From: Capra hircus
Taxonomy: Eukaryota > Chordata > Mammalia > Artiodactyla > Bovidae
Direction: 5' to 3'
Assembly (NCBI RefSeq): GCF_001704415.2
Contig: NC_030808.1
Span: 133,749,089 to 133,813,088 of the forward strand
Length of the DNA: 64,000 nucleotides
Below, piece after piece: positions 23,286-36,379 of the stretch (positions are counted from its first letter, which is position 1; every line of letters begins with the position of its first letter). The translations under genes were made by a program, and so were the position numbers. A model generated the notes under the pieces. It did no database searches, was not told where the DNA came from, and saw only the letters and a program-made list of their open reading frames with translations.

Positions 23286-23749
23286 TGGAGTGAGATGTTT
23301 GAAGAGGTTATGAAAATATGGAACTTGAATTTTCAGAGTTCAGCAAATCTCATCTAAAGGGGAAAACAGTGTTTCTTCTGCAGGTAGAAAACACGCCAGG
23401 GGAAGCCTTGCTGTGAGGCCCTAGAGCATCACTGCTGAGTCCCCTCTGCTTGGCCTCAGGTAACAAGCTTAGCAAATATCCTGGAAGACACATGGCCTCT
23501 TCAGTTAGGGGTTCTCCTATCTGAACTTCTCAAGGAGGCCCATGGATAGGAGAGTCCATTGCCTCCCTCACAATAACTCATGCTGGGCTGGCTGGTGCAG
23601 CTTTCCTCAGTCCTTCCATGAAGAAATGTTTGCACGGTGGGTGGAGGTCCTCAGAGTGACCCTTCAGAGTGATACAGCTGCCCCCGCCTGAACAGTGTCC
23701 ACCTGAGGTGGTTTATCACCACTTCTACCATCATGGGCATTGCTGTTTC

Positions 23750-23910
23750 TGGGAAAAATATCCATCATTTGATGAACATTTGGGTTGTTTCCACATTCTG
23801 ACTATTGTGAATAATGTTGCTAAGAACAGTCATGTGTAAATTTCTGTGTGGACCTATATTTGCATTTCTCTTGGATACACGCCAAGGAGTGGAACTGCTG
23901 GGTCACACGA
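23750..23910 (-). repeat. Old L1 fragment, reverse orientation
   Basis: GAACATTTGGGTTGTTTCCA, GACTATTGTGAATAATGTTG and GGAGTGGAACTGCTGGGTC are the reverse complement of the 3' part of L1 ORF2. It is diverged and lacks both ends. Confidence 0.75.
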
Positions 23911-24139
23911 TAATACTAACCCCTCTTACTCTTTCTAGAGTAGCATTTCCCAGCTAAATCATCCCTAGACTAATCACCTGCAATACACCATAGACCCCAG
24001 CTGTGAGGAAGATAAAGAGGGTGGTGAGGAATGGTAAGGAGGCCAAGTCCCAGCCCAGACCAGTAGCAGTTAGCAAAAATGCAGACAGGCCATGCTCGGG
24101 GCCCTAGAGATGCTACAGAGAGAGGGGGGCTCCTATTCT

Positions 24140-24245
24140 GGCTTTGCCATCTGCTTACTGTGTGGTCATGGGTTAAGGTTACTTAACTTCTTCGGACCTT
24201 TAATCCTTCAACTATAAAACAGGAATATTAACCCTGATGTTATGA
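24140..24245 (+). repeat. MIR SINE
   Basis: TTGCCATCTGCTTACTGTGT, GGTTAAGGTTACTTAACTTC and CAACTATAAAACAGGAATAT match the MIR core and following blocks. Confidence 0.75.
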
Positions 24246-24819
24246 GGTTTTCAAATGTTCCAAGGATGTGCCCTGTGTGGTCCGTTGCTTCTTCCAACTT
24301 GATCCAGTCTGCCAACACAGGGGACTTGGCAACCAGCCCAAAGTCTCCTTCTGGGTCCACCACTGTTCACAGATGCAAATCAATCCCTGGGCATAGGTCC
24401 TCAAGGTAAATGTGAAAAGCACAACTCCGTGACAGGCCTTGGGTATTTGTGTGATAAATATCTTTGAGGGGATAAATAAACATGTCAACCCAGTCAGAGT
24501 GGAGCGATGAATAAGAATGGGCTTAGAGACCAGGAAGGCTAACAGCAGGGTTCCCCGGAGGTTGGTATGACAAATGCTCCGGAAGAAAGATGGTTTCCTG
24601 TAACATCTCGGGATGGCCTGCAGTTTTGCTGGGAAGTAATCTAGGAAATAAACGATGGGGTGCCTGTCCTTGAGGACAAGGAGAGCTCGTGACTGTGGGG
24701 AGGGGATGGACCCAACCATCCGGTGGTGCGAGTCAGGCCCAGGAGTCATGGACGGTCCCTTGGCTCTGTGCCCACATTTCTTCTGGTCTGGTCACCCACA
24801 TTGACGGACACGTAACATC

Positions 24820-25405
24820 CTGTCCCTGATCCTTGTCTCCCTCTGGGCCTCTTCATATTATAGTACAGCCGGATTAACCATCCCAAAGCTCATTTTACCT
24901 ACTTCCTTGATGCTCCAAAACATTCATTGGATCCCCACTGGAAAGAGATCTCTAACATTTCACAATGTGACAGCGTCTGGCCAGTCCAGGCTGCCTCCCA
25001 CTCTTCCATCCAAGGAACCAGCCGCTCTCATCTCACCACTCTACTTACGGATCCCAGCAGCACTCAGCTTTGGGGATCTCTGCCTGCAGAACCAACCCCT
25101 CTGCCCACCTCTCTTCATAACCCCACCAAGGCCCAGATCACGCCACTCACTGCCCTGGCTTAGAGTGTCAGATCACACCCACCAGTGTCCCTTCCTTCCT
25201 CCCAACTCAAAGTCCTTATTTTTAATAATGCTCATTGGGCTGTAACTACCACCTTGGGACACAGTGCACTGGGACCTAACTCTCCAGGTGATCAGCTCTG
25301 CTCTCCATCACTGGAGTAAATTCTTTAGGGCAGAGGTCTTGTTTTTACCCTCCTCCCACTGTGTTAGCATGTAATGGATGCTCAGTAAAAGTTTGCCTTT
25401 ACTGG
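24820..25405 (+). repeat. L2 LINE 3' portion
   Basis: Pyrimidine-rich L2-type blocks lead to the L2 3' terminus: TTCTTTAGGGCAGAGGTCTT, CCCACTGTGTTAGCATG and GGATGCTCAGTAAAAGTTTG. Confidence 0.65.
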
Positions 25406-26849
25406 AATGATCAGGGGCTCTTCTCCAGAGGCACTAGAAGTAAAAGGGGTCAAAATCACAGGTTTAAAGGCCAAACTTGGACAATATAGAGGAGAAAGAT
25501 GTGGGGTGGGGAGGCAGAATTGTGATTCTGCAGCCTGTACCTGGGAAGGAATATGGAGTGGGGCTGAGTATAGCGGCCCCAGGGGAATGGGGACAGGAGT
25601 GCTTCTAGATCACAGAGGCAGGAACTGGGGAGGCTGGGGCCATTCCCATCTCACTGGAATGTTTCAGCTGAAATGTTACCCTAATATGCACGGTTTCCTA
25701 ACTTCTTTTCTTTTTAAACTGTGGAATTCTTTCTCTCAAGAAAAGATTCCCTGAAGCATAAAGTGTGAAACAGACCCACGCAGTGCTGCTCTGGGAGATT
25801 CAAAAACAGGGGTCCCAGAACCTTGAGGCCAGCCCATTTTCTGTCTCCTCCGCCCAGACTCTAAAGGGTTTGTGGAGGGAACTAAAACCGCTGGGCAGCT
25901 TCCATCAGTCCCCTTGAGACCTCAGATTAACTTTTGTGAGTTCCTAAAAGGCATTAGTGATGAGGTTGGACCTGAGGAGTTGGGGGTGGTGGGTTATCTT
26001 TTTCTTTATATGAAACACACCCTTAGAAAAAACCCCAAATCTATAAATGTCAGCTAAAGCCATCAGACCCAATAGCACCGATGACAAAGAATAATAATTT
26101 GCACACAGAAGAATTGTGCAAGTGATGAACTGTGTGTAGAGGAATCGTGTTTCTTCTGACATCCCTATTCTAGGAGAGAGTTTTGCTGAGAAGGTAATGC
26201 TTAGATAACAGGTTCCTCTTCTGTTGATGAAAACTCATTTCATTGCACAAATATGCTTGAATTTTACATTAGGAAGCCTGACTCATTAAATATTTTTGGT
26301 GCAGTAACATTTCTGGTCAAACTAGATTAAACAAATAAGCAATTAGTTTGGAGACTGGGTATGAATACAAAAGCAGAATTCATTATTTTTCTAATTGTTT
26401 TTCCCTAATGTGGACATTGGCGTCTTTGCTTTCACTCTGGGCTCTGCCTTGAGATGACCCAGACAATCCGTTCCAATCTCCCTCTGTACCTTGAGTCCCC
26501 TGGGGATAGAGGACTGCTCTGAGTGGGTGGCATCACTTCTATGCTGTTGTAGAGTATTACCTGAGTCTCATCACGGGCTCAACCAAGTGTGAGTGGGGGA
26601 GAAGGTGACGGCTTGCAGCCTGGGTGTCTGAGTCAGCCCCACACCCACAGGGAGGCACCTCCTTCAAGTCCACCCACTGAGGGTTTGGTTCTAAGCCAAG
26701 GGAGCATGTGACAGTGGGGGCTGGGGCCTGGGGCCTATTCTAGGGGTGTGGGTTTACAGCAGAGGCCTTTGTTTCTGATAATTACCTCTGAGGTGATTAT
26801 CTGAAATTACCAGATAATTCTCTAGTTCTCTCCTGGAATCATCTACGTG

Positions 26850-27035
26850 CTAGTTCTCAAATGTATTCCCAGATCAGCATCACCTGAGCACTGGGAAGAA
26901 ATGCGGCATCTTGAGCCCCACCCCAGACCTACTGAATCAGAACCCTGCAGGAGGAGCCCAGCAACCTGTGTTTTAACAAGCCCTTCAGGGGATTCTGGTG
27001 CAAGCTCAACTTTGAAAACTGTTTGTCTAGAAATC
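26850..27035 (+). mobile_element. MER5A-type DNA transposon
   Basis: TAGTTCTCAAATGTATTCCC, CCCCAGACCTACTGAATCAG, CCTGTGTTTTAACAAGCCC and GATTCTGGTGCAAGCTCAAC follow MER5A end to end. It is a 180-bp non-autonomous hAT-Charlie element. Confidence 0.85.
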
Positions 27036-29084
27036 AGAATGTTACATTTTAAAAGGACATCCGGGGTTATTCAGTTTTCTGTCAATTCTTACAATTTATG
27101 GATTATAGCACTGAGGGAAAGAGAGAAAGCTGACTTCCTTGTCCCTAGCGAGCTAGAGCAGAGTCTGAAACAGCATGGTTCCTGCCCCTGAGACAGCCTC
27201 TCTCTCCCCTCCCCATATACTCAAGCGCCTAGCATCTTCAGAACCCCTGGAGGATGCACAGCATGGGGAGGGTCACATAATTCATGGTTGCAGAGATCAG
27301 GGGTTCCACAGAGGTGAACATGCGTAGATCCCTATGCTAGGAGGGTAAGACATCCTAGTGAGTGTGTCCTGGGGCTGCTCTGCCTGCTGGGTCACCCCTC
27401 CTGGCAATTTCTCTCTCCTAGGGCAACCAGAATTACGCTGGTAAAAGGAAGTGACCCTGAATGCTGTGCCCCATGGCAGCAGGAGGCTGTGAAGGGAAGT
27501 GTGAGTGATGCGGGGGTCCTTGTCAGGTGATATCCATCCTAGGCAGGGGCCCCAGGGTGGCTTGTAGGGTGGCTGGGGCAGGCCGCTCAACTCCACCTCC
27601 CACAGACCTGTCAGCCTTTGTCCTGTGGGACCAGAGCGATGGTGGCCCTGAGTTGCTGAATGCTTGATCACAGGAGGCACCAAAGGGGACAGCAGATGAT
27701 GCCCCGTGTGCCCTCTTACTCCCTGATTCTCACCCACACACCTGCAGCAGGGCACGAACTGCCACCACCTGTCATCACCGCACTGACACCAGAGAGGGGA
27801 GCCATGCCTGCAGCCGCTGCGACTCTCCTCCTTGGGCCTGGAGGTCAAAGTCTTCTGGCCTCAGGGCCAAGAGGACCCCTGCAGGCAGGATTCCATGGGC
27901 ACTGCCCAGCGACCCTTCAAGGCCTCCTTCCTTGCCTTCCTTGTCTTCTCCTCCTTTTAGGGCATCAGATGAGCTGTCAGACACCAGAAGGCCCTGTCTC
28001 CACCCAGCACCCCCAATACCCAGCTCCTCACAAGCTTCCCTCCCGAAATACAAACCCGTTCCTGTGAACAAATGGCAGCCCACTGGGTCAGGAAACGCCA
28101 CCAAACTGTGAACATTATGTCAGGCCCAAGAGGACTTCCTGGGACACGGGACACTGCTTAGAAGTACAGGGATTACTGGAGCCATGAAACCTGGTCTTTT
28201 CCCTTAGGAGCCCTGGTCCATCAGGAGAAATACAGTCCACGTGCACAAACAACTTGTGCACATCTAAGAACTCATGCATTTTCCTTACAACTAGTACAGC
28301 TCAGATGATAACGCATGCATGGGGATTTTCTGTGGGGCTCACAGGGTCATGAATGGGTGCTTGTTCCCCTGAGCTTTTCTGGATACAGAAAGCATTTGTT
28401 GTGTCCAGAAAAAAAGACAGAAAGGAAGAAACACAAGCACATATTTAAATCTCCAGGGCTCAATACTACAGCTGATGTTGCCCTGCAGCTCAGCTCTCTG
28501 AGGAAACTGAGCCCCAGGCCTGGGATGCTGGCAGAAAGTGCCCCTTGCACAAGAAAAAATCTGGGGTCCAGCATTGCCTTTATTTACCCAGAATACTTAA
28601 TGTGTCTTTTTTCCCCATCTTTCATATCCGCTCAGAGAAGATGTTAATTTTCTGAAATTAAACACTTAGCTTGATTACTGTTTTGTTAATTGCTGCATTC
28701 AAAAACCCCTGGTGCTTCTGCCTGTTTAACATGGATAGTGCTGTGAAAATGATAGGCGCAGAGCTGGCGTGCAGGTGGACAGACAGCAGCCCTGGAATAC
28801 CACCCTGACATCCCCGCTGGTGCCTGCTGGAGCAGCTGGGGCCCTGACCGTAGGGGAGGGGGCAGTCCAACCTCAGCGTGGCTGAGTGTCTCCCACACAT
28901 GGCTGTGCTTTGGCAGAACATTGCACCCAGGAAGTCCAGGTCTCAGCAACATCTGAGAGAATGCGTGGTCTCAGCTCTAATTACAGTGCCCACCCAGAGA
29001 TGCCAGAGGGAGGAAAGACCACAGAGAGAACAAGCTATACCATTTGCTGATGTCTGAGATGAATTTAATAATGACGGAGGCATC

Positions 29085-29225
29085 CATTCATACATTCATT
29101 TGATAATTTATTAATTCATTCAATGAACATTTCTCAAAAGCTATTATTTCAGGCACCTAGCTAGACACGGGGGAATCATAGCCACACAGATGGATATAAG
29201 ACCCAACTCTCCTGGAGATGACAGT
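29085..29225 (-). repeat. L2 3' end, reverse orientation
   Basis: TCATTCAATGAACATTTCTC, CAGGCACCTAGCTAGACACG and CAACTCTCCTGGAGATGACA match the reverse complement of the L2 3' end. Confidence 0.6.
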
Positions 29226-29687
29226 TTGTTCATGGAACTGACATTTGCCAGAGGAGCAAGGAACAGGCTCATTTGCCTGGGCTACAAAGCAGACAGAAAC
29301 TATCTCCTGCTCCAACTGGAGGCTGCCTCTGTAAAGAGGGTGAAAACAATCTCATTTGGACTTTGAATAGGGGAGGAACTTACTACAGTTCACTGCCAGC
29401 CATCTCCTTTTCACCTAACAAACTCTGTACCTAGAGCGCTTGGCCCAAGAGCTAGTAAAATGAGCAAATAGGTCCCCGGGGCCCATGGGGCCCTCCAGTC
29501 ACCCTCAGAGCAACGCAGCTGTTCGCAAGCTGTTAGCAGCATCCCTAGGCATTGCTTAGGGCTGGAACGGGGAGCATACCTATGCCCAACCACCAAGTGT
29601 CCCAGCACGTGAAATCTGTCCACAAGAAGTTCCAACTGGTCGGATAATGAATAATATAATATCCCACCCAGTATTGTCTCTGTGTGG

Positions 29688-29905
29688 GCTTCCCAGATGG
29701 CGCTAGCGGTAAAGAATCTACCTACCAGTGCTGGAGATGCAAGACATGCGGATTTGATTCCTGGGTCAGGAAGAGCCCCTGAAGAAGGAAATGGCACCCT
29801 ACCCCCAGTATTCTTGCCTGGAGAATACCATGGACAGAGGAGCCTGGCAGGATACAGTCCCTGGGGCTGCAGAGTCGGACATGACTGAGCAACTGAGTGC
29901 ACACA
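29688..29905 (+). mobile_element. Bov-tA SINE with 8-bp target-site duplication
   Basis: The tRNA-derived head GGCTTCCCAGATGGCGCTAG is followed by GGTAAAGAATCTACCTACCA and a BovB-derived tail ending AGTCGGACATGACTGAGCAA. CTGTGTGG flanks it at 29680-29687 and 29906-29913. Ruminant-specific. Confidence 0.93.
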
Positions 29906-30084
29906 CTGTGTGGCAACAACCTCCCCAGATTGAAAGCTCTGGAGCAGCAGCATGGGATCACATCCTAACTTTCACCAAGTGTGAGCTGGCACTTCAGCAG
30001 GCTGTGGAACCCAGAGTCCAGCTGAGATTCCCCCTTGGTGCCCTTCTGGGCCACTGAGCCCAGTTTCAAGGAATGCTGGGGCCC

Positions 30085-30205
30085 AGAACATGAGCTCCCC
30101 AAGACACAGACTCTTGTCTGTGGTGTTTGCTCCTGTGGTCTTCGTGCCTGGAACCATGAATGACACACAGAAGACCTCAATAAATATTTGTCGAGTCAGT
30201 GAATG
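30085..30205 (+). repeat. L2 3' end fragment
   Basis: CATGAGCTCCCCAAGACACA to CAATAAATATTTGTCGAGTC and AGTGAATGAG is a clear L2 3' terminus. Confidence 0.7.
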
Positions 30206-31206
30206 AGAGCCCCTAGAAGCAGAAGACAAGCAGTCGGCAAGTGGAAGGCAATCACAAAGACTGTGGTGAGTACACTTCCAAAGGTAACATGCTTAAACAA
30301 ACAAACAAATCCCCCTCTGAACGTGGTTGAATCTCACTATGTTCCTTTGAGAGCACTGGGGCTCCTGGTAATACCCTACGATCAGTCTCTTACATTTTCC
30401 CTCTAGGATCTATAGGGGAGGAAGACACCTGGCTCCCTGCTGACCTGGAAGGATCACTTGCCCACCTGTGGATCACCAGGACATATTACGATCACTACAC
30501 ATCAACCAAACATATGTCGTATGCAGGGACTAAAGAAGCGTGGCAAATATTTATCAAGACATTATGCCTAGTGCTGTGTGGTCCTTCTCTCATGAAGCTG
30601 GGGTAGGGTGGGAAGTCTGGTTCTCTGCAGAGATCACCATCTAGTGCAGAACCTAAGGCTGCCAGCAGTGGGAAGCCCATGACTTTGGTCAAGGGCAATG
30701 CTACATGCTGACCTGCTCAGCTCAAAAGACAAGAAAGCCTAATTGCTAATGGCAGGACCTCTCTGAGGCTGCTTGGAAGTTCCTTCTCAATACCAGGGCT
30801 TCAGAAACAATAAAAACAACCTTTTTATGATAAGAAAGCAATGAAATGAACTATGAAATTGAATTGAGAACAGTGAAATTTTCATTGACTCTAGGTTTTT
30901 AAAAAACTTTTCCTTATTAACCTCAATGAAAGTTTTCCTTAAAGTCATTCCCATCTTTTTGAAGTTCCAACTCAATCTTCTCTCTGCTCTGGAGCAAATT
31001 TCACCTGCTAATTTCCAATGAGACCAGCCCTTAAAAACAGACTAGATTCACCATATGGATCGTAACACTCTAAATTTTCACAGGCAGCAGTGTAATATTG
31101 TTTTAATATTTAATTTTGAGATTTACATAATATCTTTCCTCCAAAGAGCTCAATATATTGCAATATCATAAAATTCCTTTTCATATTCAAAGATTATTCT
31201 TTATGC

Positions 31207-31243
31207 ATGCAAATACTATATTTAACCAAGGAATAATGCAAAT
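31207..31243 (+). promoter_or_regulatory. Two octamer (POU) motifs
   Basis: ATGCAAAT occurs perfectly at 31207-31214 and 31236-31243 in the same orientation within an AT-rich, repeat-free stretch of intron 5. Motif evidence only. Confidence 0.35.
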
Positions 31244-31879
31244 TAGGTGATATGTTCAGAGGAATTGGTAGGCTGGGTAATTCATGTATGGGAAAAGTAG
31301 CATCTCTGAGTGTCTTTAATTGTTTGGGAACTTCAAAAATGCCTTAAAATGGACAAACTAGGGGCTTGTGGTGATTGACAGAGTGGTATAGAATTTTTTA
31401 AATAAAATTAAGTAACGGCTTGTGTCTGTGTTGCAGGCTCAGGGGATATGTTAGTATTTCACATGCAGTCAGCACAGCAGGCCATATATGAACTGTGTGT
31501 AAAATAAATGTCGGATAGAAATGCTGCTGATGCGTAGTACAAGGGAAAAGTGCTGCTTCTCCAAACACAAGGAGGAGAGACAGTCGGGCTCCTCGGAGCC
31601 ACAGAAGGAGCCCGCTTTGGGCACACACATCCCATTCTATCTCACCCTCTCCATTAGCCCCCTGGGACACAGATTTCCCTGCTCGCCTTTCTGGTACCTA
31701 CTCCTTTCGTGAAGAATGGCCACATTGACATCTGTCATTTATCTTATCTAGATGACATCAGTCCCAAACAAAGGGACTCAGGGCTTTGGAAAGAGAAAAA
31801 CTGGGGGGGAAAAGGCCCAGCAAATTGCTGTCCGGCTCAGGATACATTCTCAGAAATGATGCTCATCTCCCAGTCCATC

Positions 31880-32065
31880 ACACGGTTTGCAAAGTGATTT
31901 TCTATCCCGTGTCATTTGCTCGTCACACAGCACTAGGAAACAGGTGTCATTACTCCCATCTTACTGGGGAGAAAGGAGGGATCGTGGCAATTCAATGGAT
32001 TTGGGTGAGTCACGTGAGGAGCAGAGAGAGGGACCAAGCCCAGGACTCCCCGCCCACTGCACAGC
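31880..32065 (-). repeat. MIR-like SINE, reverse orientation
   Basis: GTCATTACTCCCATCTTACT, then GGGGAGAAAGGAGGG and GGGTGAGTCACGTGAGGAGC, resemble the MIR antisense CCCATTTTACAGATGAGGAA series. Diverged. Confidence 0.5.
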
Positions 32066-34119
32066 CACCACCATGAGCCCAGGAACCAGGGAAGGTGACT
32101 GCCCCATGGTGGGATGAGATGGTACATCACAGCACACTCACCATTTAGGCCTGAGTAGATCAGATTAGCTCTTTGAGTCTATGGGCAAGGCACAGCCAAA
32201 ACGTCAGATCCAGAATTGGATTTGTTTGCCTCTCAGGTGTTTTAAGATTTTCTAGTTACTCGTCAACATTTTTAATCTGGGTTTTCAGTTTCTAGGATCT
32301 GGCAGCACTGGGTATGGCACCACTTGCTGGAGCTGAGTAGGGGCTGCTCCTTTCTCCCTGTCGGTTCCCTGTGGCCCCCACCCCTCCCTCCTGTCTGGCC
32401 CTGGGTGGCTCCTCTCCATTACCTTCCTAGCCTCAGGGGTCTTTGAGTGTGCTCTCTCTGGCTTAGATGCTCCCAAATTTACTGACTTTATTTTACCACA
32501 CTACAAGTTGATTTTATGGATGTGCTGGTCTGGTTTGTCTCATTGTTTCCAACATTTCCTCCAAGGTCCTCGTCCCCAACTCTGACACTCTGAGTCTAGT
32601 TGGCAGAAAAGATAGGTAAAGTTTGTCATTCACTTTAATTCTGTCTGACAGCTGGATGATCCAGCCATCACTCTGAACCTGGGGCCAGGTGCCAGAGAGT
32701 GACTGCGGGAGTTAGTGGTGATAACAACCTCTCTGCAGATCGCTGGGCCACTGCAAGAGAGAGAGTTCTACCTGATCTGGTCTATTTAAAACTCAAGGCA
32801 GCTGTATTCAGTGCAAGGCTGCATCCCTAAAGACCTCACGTAAATCTCAGCTTGCATAATTCATGACCAACCCTGACCAAAGATGATGGACATTTTTTTG
32901 ACAGCTAAAGTGGCCCAGCTATGTGGCAATAGCTTAGAGGGAGCTTACAACTTACACGGCTCACTATAATGTGATTTTTGATTTGTCCGAGGATAAAATG
33001 GCTACAAACCTGAGTATGAAACCCAGAAACATCATTTAGCTGGCTGTGAGAGGCTGAGCAAATTTCAAAAGCACTCTGAGCCCAGTTTCTTCATCTGACC
33101 CACCTCATTTTTATAAAGAACTTGATAGGGACTTGGAACATTGTACTTTCTCAAAAATGGTAGTTCTCTGTCACTGTTTATGAGCTGGATGAGGATCCTA
33201 CCCTGATCTTCTCCAAGTAACTCAAGATCCTCGAGTAGTCTGACTATATACCTGACTGGGGTCATCACAGGAGGAGATGGAGGCTCTCTGGATCTGAGGA
33301 TTCAATAGACCCTTTGGTGTCCCCAGCCATTCTTGTTTATGATGGAAGAACTATTAATATATCTAATGTGTATCCAACGGACCAAAATAGAACTATAAAA
33401 TCTCCTTAGATCACAACCTTAGGATCAAGAGAAGTGTATTGGTGACTTTCTCAGATAGAATGATGCCAACCATAACCCATTTTGTAAGGTACAAAAAAAA
33501 AAAAAATCAGCTAACATGAGCTGTCTGCCTCCACTGGGTAGGGCTTATGAGAGAGACACAACGCAGCATCAATGCAGCGTACCTGGGAAGCCCCAAGAAA
33601 GAACAGCATGACAAACCCTGACTCCGCTGGAGAGTGAGAATGGCTCAGCCAGCCACCTGTGGCCCATAGCTCCTAAACAAAGGAGGAAGCGCCCCAGAGG
33701 AGTGCACAGTATCCAAAAACAGATGATGATGTTCAGATCAAGTCCAAAATACTTGCAGCCAACTTGTCCAAACTCTTCCCTCATGTGACCCAAACATCCA
33801 TTGTCAGGATCCAACTCACCTTGGGAATTATTTGCACCCCTTAACGATTGCACACCTATCTCACATCTCCATCCACAGGCAGGGGAAGCCTTTAATGGTT
33901 CAGTATCACAGAAAAAAATTGTGGAAGGTAACCAGGTTGCACACTGAGGTCCCCTCCCCTCAGCAGGATGGCACTGTCTGGCTCTGGAAAACCCTCTGTG
34001 TGTGTAAGCTGTGACATGGGGAGCCCAGAGGCACCATCCACCTTTCAGGGCAGGAAACTGAAGGCAGAGGCAGAATGGATGGCCTGCTGACCCTTCTTCT
34101 AATCCTAGATTCCTCAAGC

Positions 34120-34215
34120 CATTGGAAGTCTCTGTTTCCTTACTGGAAAAATTGGGAACGATAACACAGAAGCCACAGAGTAATTATGAAGATCAAATGA
34201 GTCCATGTATTCCAA
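34120..34215 (+). repeat. MIR fragment
   Basis: TTTCCTTACTGGAAAAATTG, AACGATAACACAG and TTATGAAGATCAAATGAGTC match the middle and 3' MIR blocks. Confidence 0.6.
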
Positions 34216-34413
34216 AACTGTCAACTCAAAAGAGACACAAACATGAATAATAACTATTACTCATCTACTCCTTAATCAGGACCCACTTAGTAGTCTTCCA
34301 TCATTTCAGTTCGGGCTGTTCCAGGAAGGGAACAGATGCTCAACGAACACTTAGCAGTTGCCTTAGTGATTGACTCCAGGACTACTCCTGGTCAAATTCT
34401 TTACCTGCCATCT

Positions 34414-34600
34414 ATCTGAAAGTGAAAGTGTTAGTTGCTCAATTGTGTCTGACTCTTTGCAACCCCATGGACTGTAGCCCACGAGGCTCCTCTGTTCATG
34501 GAATTCTCCAGGCAAGAGTACTGGAGTGGGTAGCCCTTCTCCCAACCGAAGGATCGAACCCAGCTCTCCTGTGGAATCTTTACCATCTGAGCCATCACTC
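34414..34600 (-). mobile_element. Bov-tA/Bov-A SINE
   Basis: GAAAGTGTTAGTTGCTCAAT, TTTGCAACCCCATGGACTGT, CCAGGCAAGAGTACTGGAG and ATCTTTACCATCTGAGCCAT identify a reverse-oriented Bov SINE. The CCAACCGAAGG junction suggests a small internal deletion. Confidence 0.88.
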
Positions 34601-34995
34601 ATTACCCAAATAGTAGGAGAGATGTAGCCACAGGTACTGATAAGGGGTCACAATACACCCAGAGATGAGGATAGGGAGGATGAACTGGATCTTGCCAGAG
34701 TGGAAGAGCTCTGGGGTGCCCTGGAAAGGGGACAGAAATGTCATGACTTCTTGGTGATACAGGGGTTCATCTACCTCATCCCTTAACAGATTTGAGTGAG
34801 TCACTAGGAATCTTTTGATGGTATTAGTCTCTCTTTCATCTTTTATAAAATCTGGAGCTTCCATTCATGTTCTTAAAGTCCTCTTGCAGAGGTACAGGCT
34901 CAAGTGTTTATTTTGAAAGTTCTCATCTTTTTAGACAAATTCTCTTTTGGTTGAAAATAATTCGCATTCACGTGAGGATTCACCAAAGCAGCACA

Positions 34996-35024
34996 TTTTT
35001 TCTTATCCTATGGATAAGAAAAAA
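34996..35024. repeat. Perfect 13-bp inverted repeat (hairpin)
   Basis: TTTTTTCTTATCC and GGATAAGAAAAAA flank a three-base TAT loop. A further direct copy of TGGATAAGAAA begins at 35032. Confidence 0.9.
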
Positions 35025-35755
35025 TTTCCTGTGGATAAGAAATCACTGGTTAACCTGATCTTTATTTTATAATAACCATATGCCATGAAGAAGCAGTTTC
35101 AGTTTTACCTCATCGATCATAAACTTTCTGACACCTTAATTCCAGAATTCCCAAAGAGAAGTCATTGATTGGATGGTGACAGTGGGGCCAGGACTACAAA
35201 GTCAGGAAAAGTTAAGAATAAAGGGCCCATCAGAGGGGAAACAAAGGACATGAGAAATGCTTCTGGAAGGGCCAATGGCTGAGGATAAAAATAAATATTT
35301 TGAACATTGGTAATGCAGGGTCCCTTGTAGGAGCCCTGGTCTCTTGGCCCCACACAGCCTGGGAAGGTGCAGATGGCAAGACAAGCAGATGGGCAGGTTC
35401 GGGAATAGCAGGGTAAGGGAAGGGAGGGGCAGAAAGCAAAGCAAACCAATATAAGTGGCAGGTTTGTTCACACATGCTTAGAGAGAGAAAAGACAGCCAA
35501 GCCCAGCGTAACATGACAGCCTGGCAGGATTATTATTCCCAGAAGCTGGGACACTAAAATATTTCAGCCAGTTTTCTGCCTTAAACTCTCCAAGGGAAAT
35601 ACTGCTAACAAAGGCTGCCCATGTTACGTGCTCATCCCGATGCAGAAATTACCATTTCCTTCTCTTCGGGTAAGACAGGCTGTCACAACCTTTGTCTCCA
35701 TGGCACTGGGGCTGTGGTCACCAGCTGGAGGCTTCCACACTTCCACTCTTATTTT

Positions 35756-35832
35756 CTCACTGCACACGTATGCATGTAAACACGTGACCGCACGCATACA
35801 TACAAACACGCACACACGAACACACACATGCT
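35756..35832 (+). repeat. Degenerate CA-rich simple repeat
   Basis: Alternating purine-pyrimidine sequence of the CACACG/CATACA/CACACA type, interrupted many times. Probably an old microsatellite. Confidence 0.75.
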
Positions 35833-36379
35833 CTCAGCAACAACGCAGCCATCTGCACAGCCATGCTCTCTGATGACACCTTTTTTCTTCTCTGTTCTGA
35901 CAGCTTAAACCCAAGAATCATCTGCCATCAAAGATGCCTGGTATTAAAAGAGGCAGAACAAGTCTCAGGACTGGGGGGAGGGGGCGATGAGGAGGAAAGG
36001 ATGGAGGATAGGAGAGGTCAAGAATTGGGAGCTACGTGGAAGGAGAGAGAGCTCAGCTCCTGCTATTCCCCTAACAAGCTGTCCTTTTAAAATTTGCTGA
36101 TTGAGAAAAATCCATAATTCCAAGTAAGATCATGGTCCACTGCCTATGATTCTCATCATTGTCTATAAGAGGTGATCTTAACGTCCCCTTTGCAGCCTTG
36201 AACCTTCCCCCCAGGGGGGACATTGCTCATTTTCTATTTCCTTTGGTATTTGCTGCATGAGTACAGCATATGATGCTTGGGATACACCACCTTGCAGCTC
36301 TGCACTTTGTGTCTACGCCCTGGAAATTTTTCAGTTAATGAGTTTCATGGGAGGAACAATGGTGTCCAAGTGTTACTGT

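Noticed and set aside
24240..24749. Minus-strand open frame of 169 codons
   Set aside because: No family resemblance; it starts in intronic sequence beside a MIR and an L2.
27297..28154. Several overlapping open frames on both strands (up to 183 codons)
   Set aside because: Open frames on both strands of one GC-rich block are what composition alone predicts. None resembles a known family.
29411..29961. Open frames on both strands around 29.4-29.96 kb
   Set aside because: They are built largely from the Bov-tA SINE at 29688-29905.
33569..34117. Minus-strand open frame of 182 codons
   Set aside because: No recognisable domain and no splice context linking it to EPHB1.
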